This document shows positions 5,229-5,491 of a DNA stretch of 5,491 bases, piece by piece; positions within the stretch are counted from its first letter, which is position 1, and each line of letters begins with the position of its first letter. Origin of the DNA: Candidatus Bathyarchaeota archaeon (lineage in GTDB: Archaea; Thermoproteota; Bathyarchaeia; 40CM-2-53-6); the NCBI GenBank assembly GCA_005888695.1, contig VBBH01000082.1, forward strand, positions 1 through 5,491, read 5' to 3'. Made by a program: the position numbers and the translations under genes. The notes beneath the pieces were generated by a model. The model had not been told where the DNA came from. It ran no database searches and worked only from the letters and a program-made list of their open reading frames with translations.

Positions 5229-5491
5229 CTAATTTCGTTGGTCTATCGGAACATACGGCTGCTCCACTGGACCAACATACTCTGACACAGGACGGATAAT
5301 CCGATTATCCGCATACTGCTCAAAGTAATGCGCCACCCATCCCGCAATTCTGTTACATGCGAAAATCGCAGGCATAACATCATTCGGCACTCCTAACGCC
5401 TTGAGAACCACCCCCGCATAGAATTCGATATTCGGTTTGATCTTCCGCTTCTCCCACATAACCGCCTCCGTCCTCTCCGCTATCTCCAACC
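5229..5491 (-). CDS. gltA: citrate synthase, C-terminal part (runs off the right edge)
   Basis: Citrate synthase condenses oxaloacetate and acetyl-CoA to citrate at the entry of the TCA cycle, in the cytoplasm. Only the last 87 codons are in the window, ending at TAG 5229-5231; the start lies beyond base 5491. Seen: KIKPNIEFYAGVVLKALGVP (the segment with the catalytic acid), IFACNRIAGWVAHYFEQYAD (the helix with the conserved RIAGW), NRIIRPVSEYVGP (an oxaloacetate-contacting Arg region), and the usual tail YVPIDQR, followed by N. These match the C-terminal end of the type I/archaeal-bacterial enzyme, with close relatives among 2-methylcitrate synthases, which this fragment cannot exclude. The expected catalytic Asp in 'PNxDFY' is Glu here (GAA codon, plus-strand 5424-5426). 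Confidence 0.95.
   Translation of the reverse strand, partial: LEIAERTEAVMWEKRKIKPNIEFYAGVVLKALGVPNDVMPAIFACNRIAGWVAHYFEQYADNRIIRPVSEYVGPVEQPYVPIDQRN

Noticed and set aside
1..5491. CRISPR array, transposon ends, rRNA, riboswitch
   Set aside because: No regularly spaced repeat, terminal inverted repeat, transposase or integrase motif, or recognisable RNA structure other than the tRNA was found by eye.

Overview
The window looks like chromosomal DNA from an archaeon, probably a mesophilic soil or sediment lineage of the Thermoproteota (Nitrososphaeria or Bathyarchaeia type). The lineage is an inference. The signs are TATA/BRE-like boxes about 27-32 bases upstream of several gene starts (short-leader or leaderless layout), frequent GTG/TTG starts with little Shine-Dalgarno signal, a tRNA-Arg gene without an encoded CCA end, and a membrane-only Kef/CPA2 antiporter next to a citrate synthase.

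Left part (1-2556). At the left edge, on the minus strand, is the N-terminal third of a secreted PQQ-type glucose/sorbosone dehydrogenase, preceded by a 123-aa hypothetical gene. No start for this dehydrogenase or gene is called in the given ORF translations, so it was read directly from the minus strand. A 344-bp spacer follows. It carries a very good archaeal promoter and a 26-codon leaderless ORF that looks like the start of a broken small membrane protein. Next are two convergent genes only 15 bp apart: a plus-strand two-TM protein with a beta-sandwich-like (GOLD/DUF1883-like) tail, and a minus-strand 283-aa protein with a HEPN-like C-terminal half. A 21-bp imperfect tandem repeat lies across the stop codon of the first. 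This pair is the most accessory-looking part of the window.

Middle (2557-3048). A roughly 290-bp stretch with no supportable gene leads to a complete tRNA-Arg(GCG) gene on the minus strand, with its own TATA box. The accessory-looking genes lie on the 3' side of this tRNA, where archaeal elements commonly integrate, but no duplicated attachment site is visible in the window.

Right part (3049-5491). A 69-aa zinc-ribbon protein is followed closely by a single-TM anchored protein. Its full reading frame has no ATG/GTG/TTG ahead of the TM segment, but it has a CTG codon behind a good Shine-Dalgarno sequence. Then comes a 386-aa CPA2/Kef-type cation:proton antiporter without an RCK domain. Convergent to it, running off the right edge, is the C-terminal 86 residues of citrate synthase, which has Glu where the catalytic Asp of the family is expected.

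There is no sign of a CRISPR array, transposase, integrase or rRNA. The right-hand genes look like ordinary housekeeping or transport genes and do not form an obvious pathway together.
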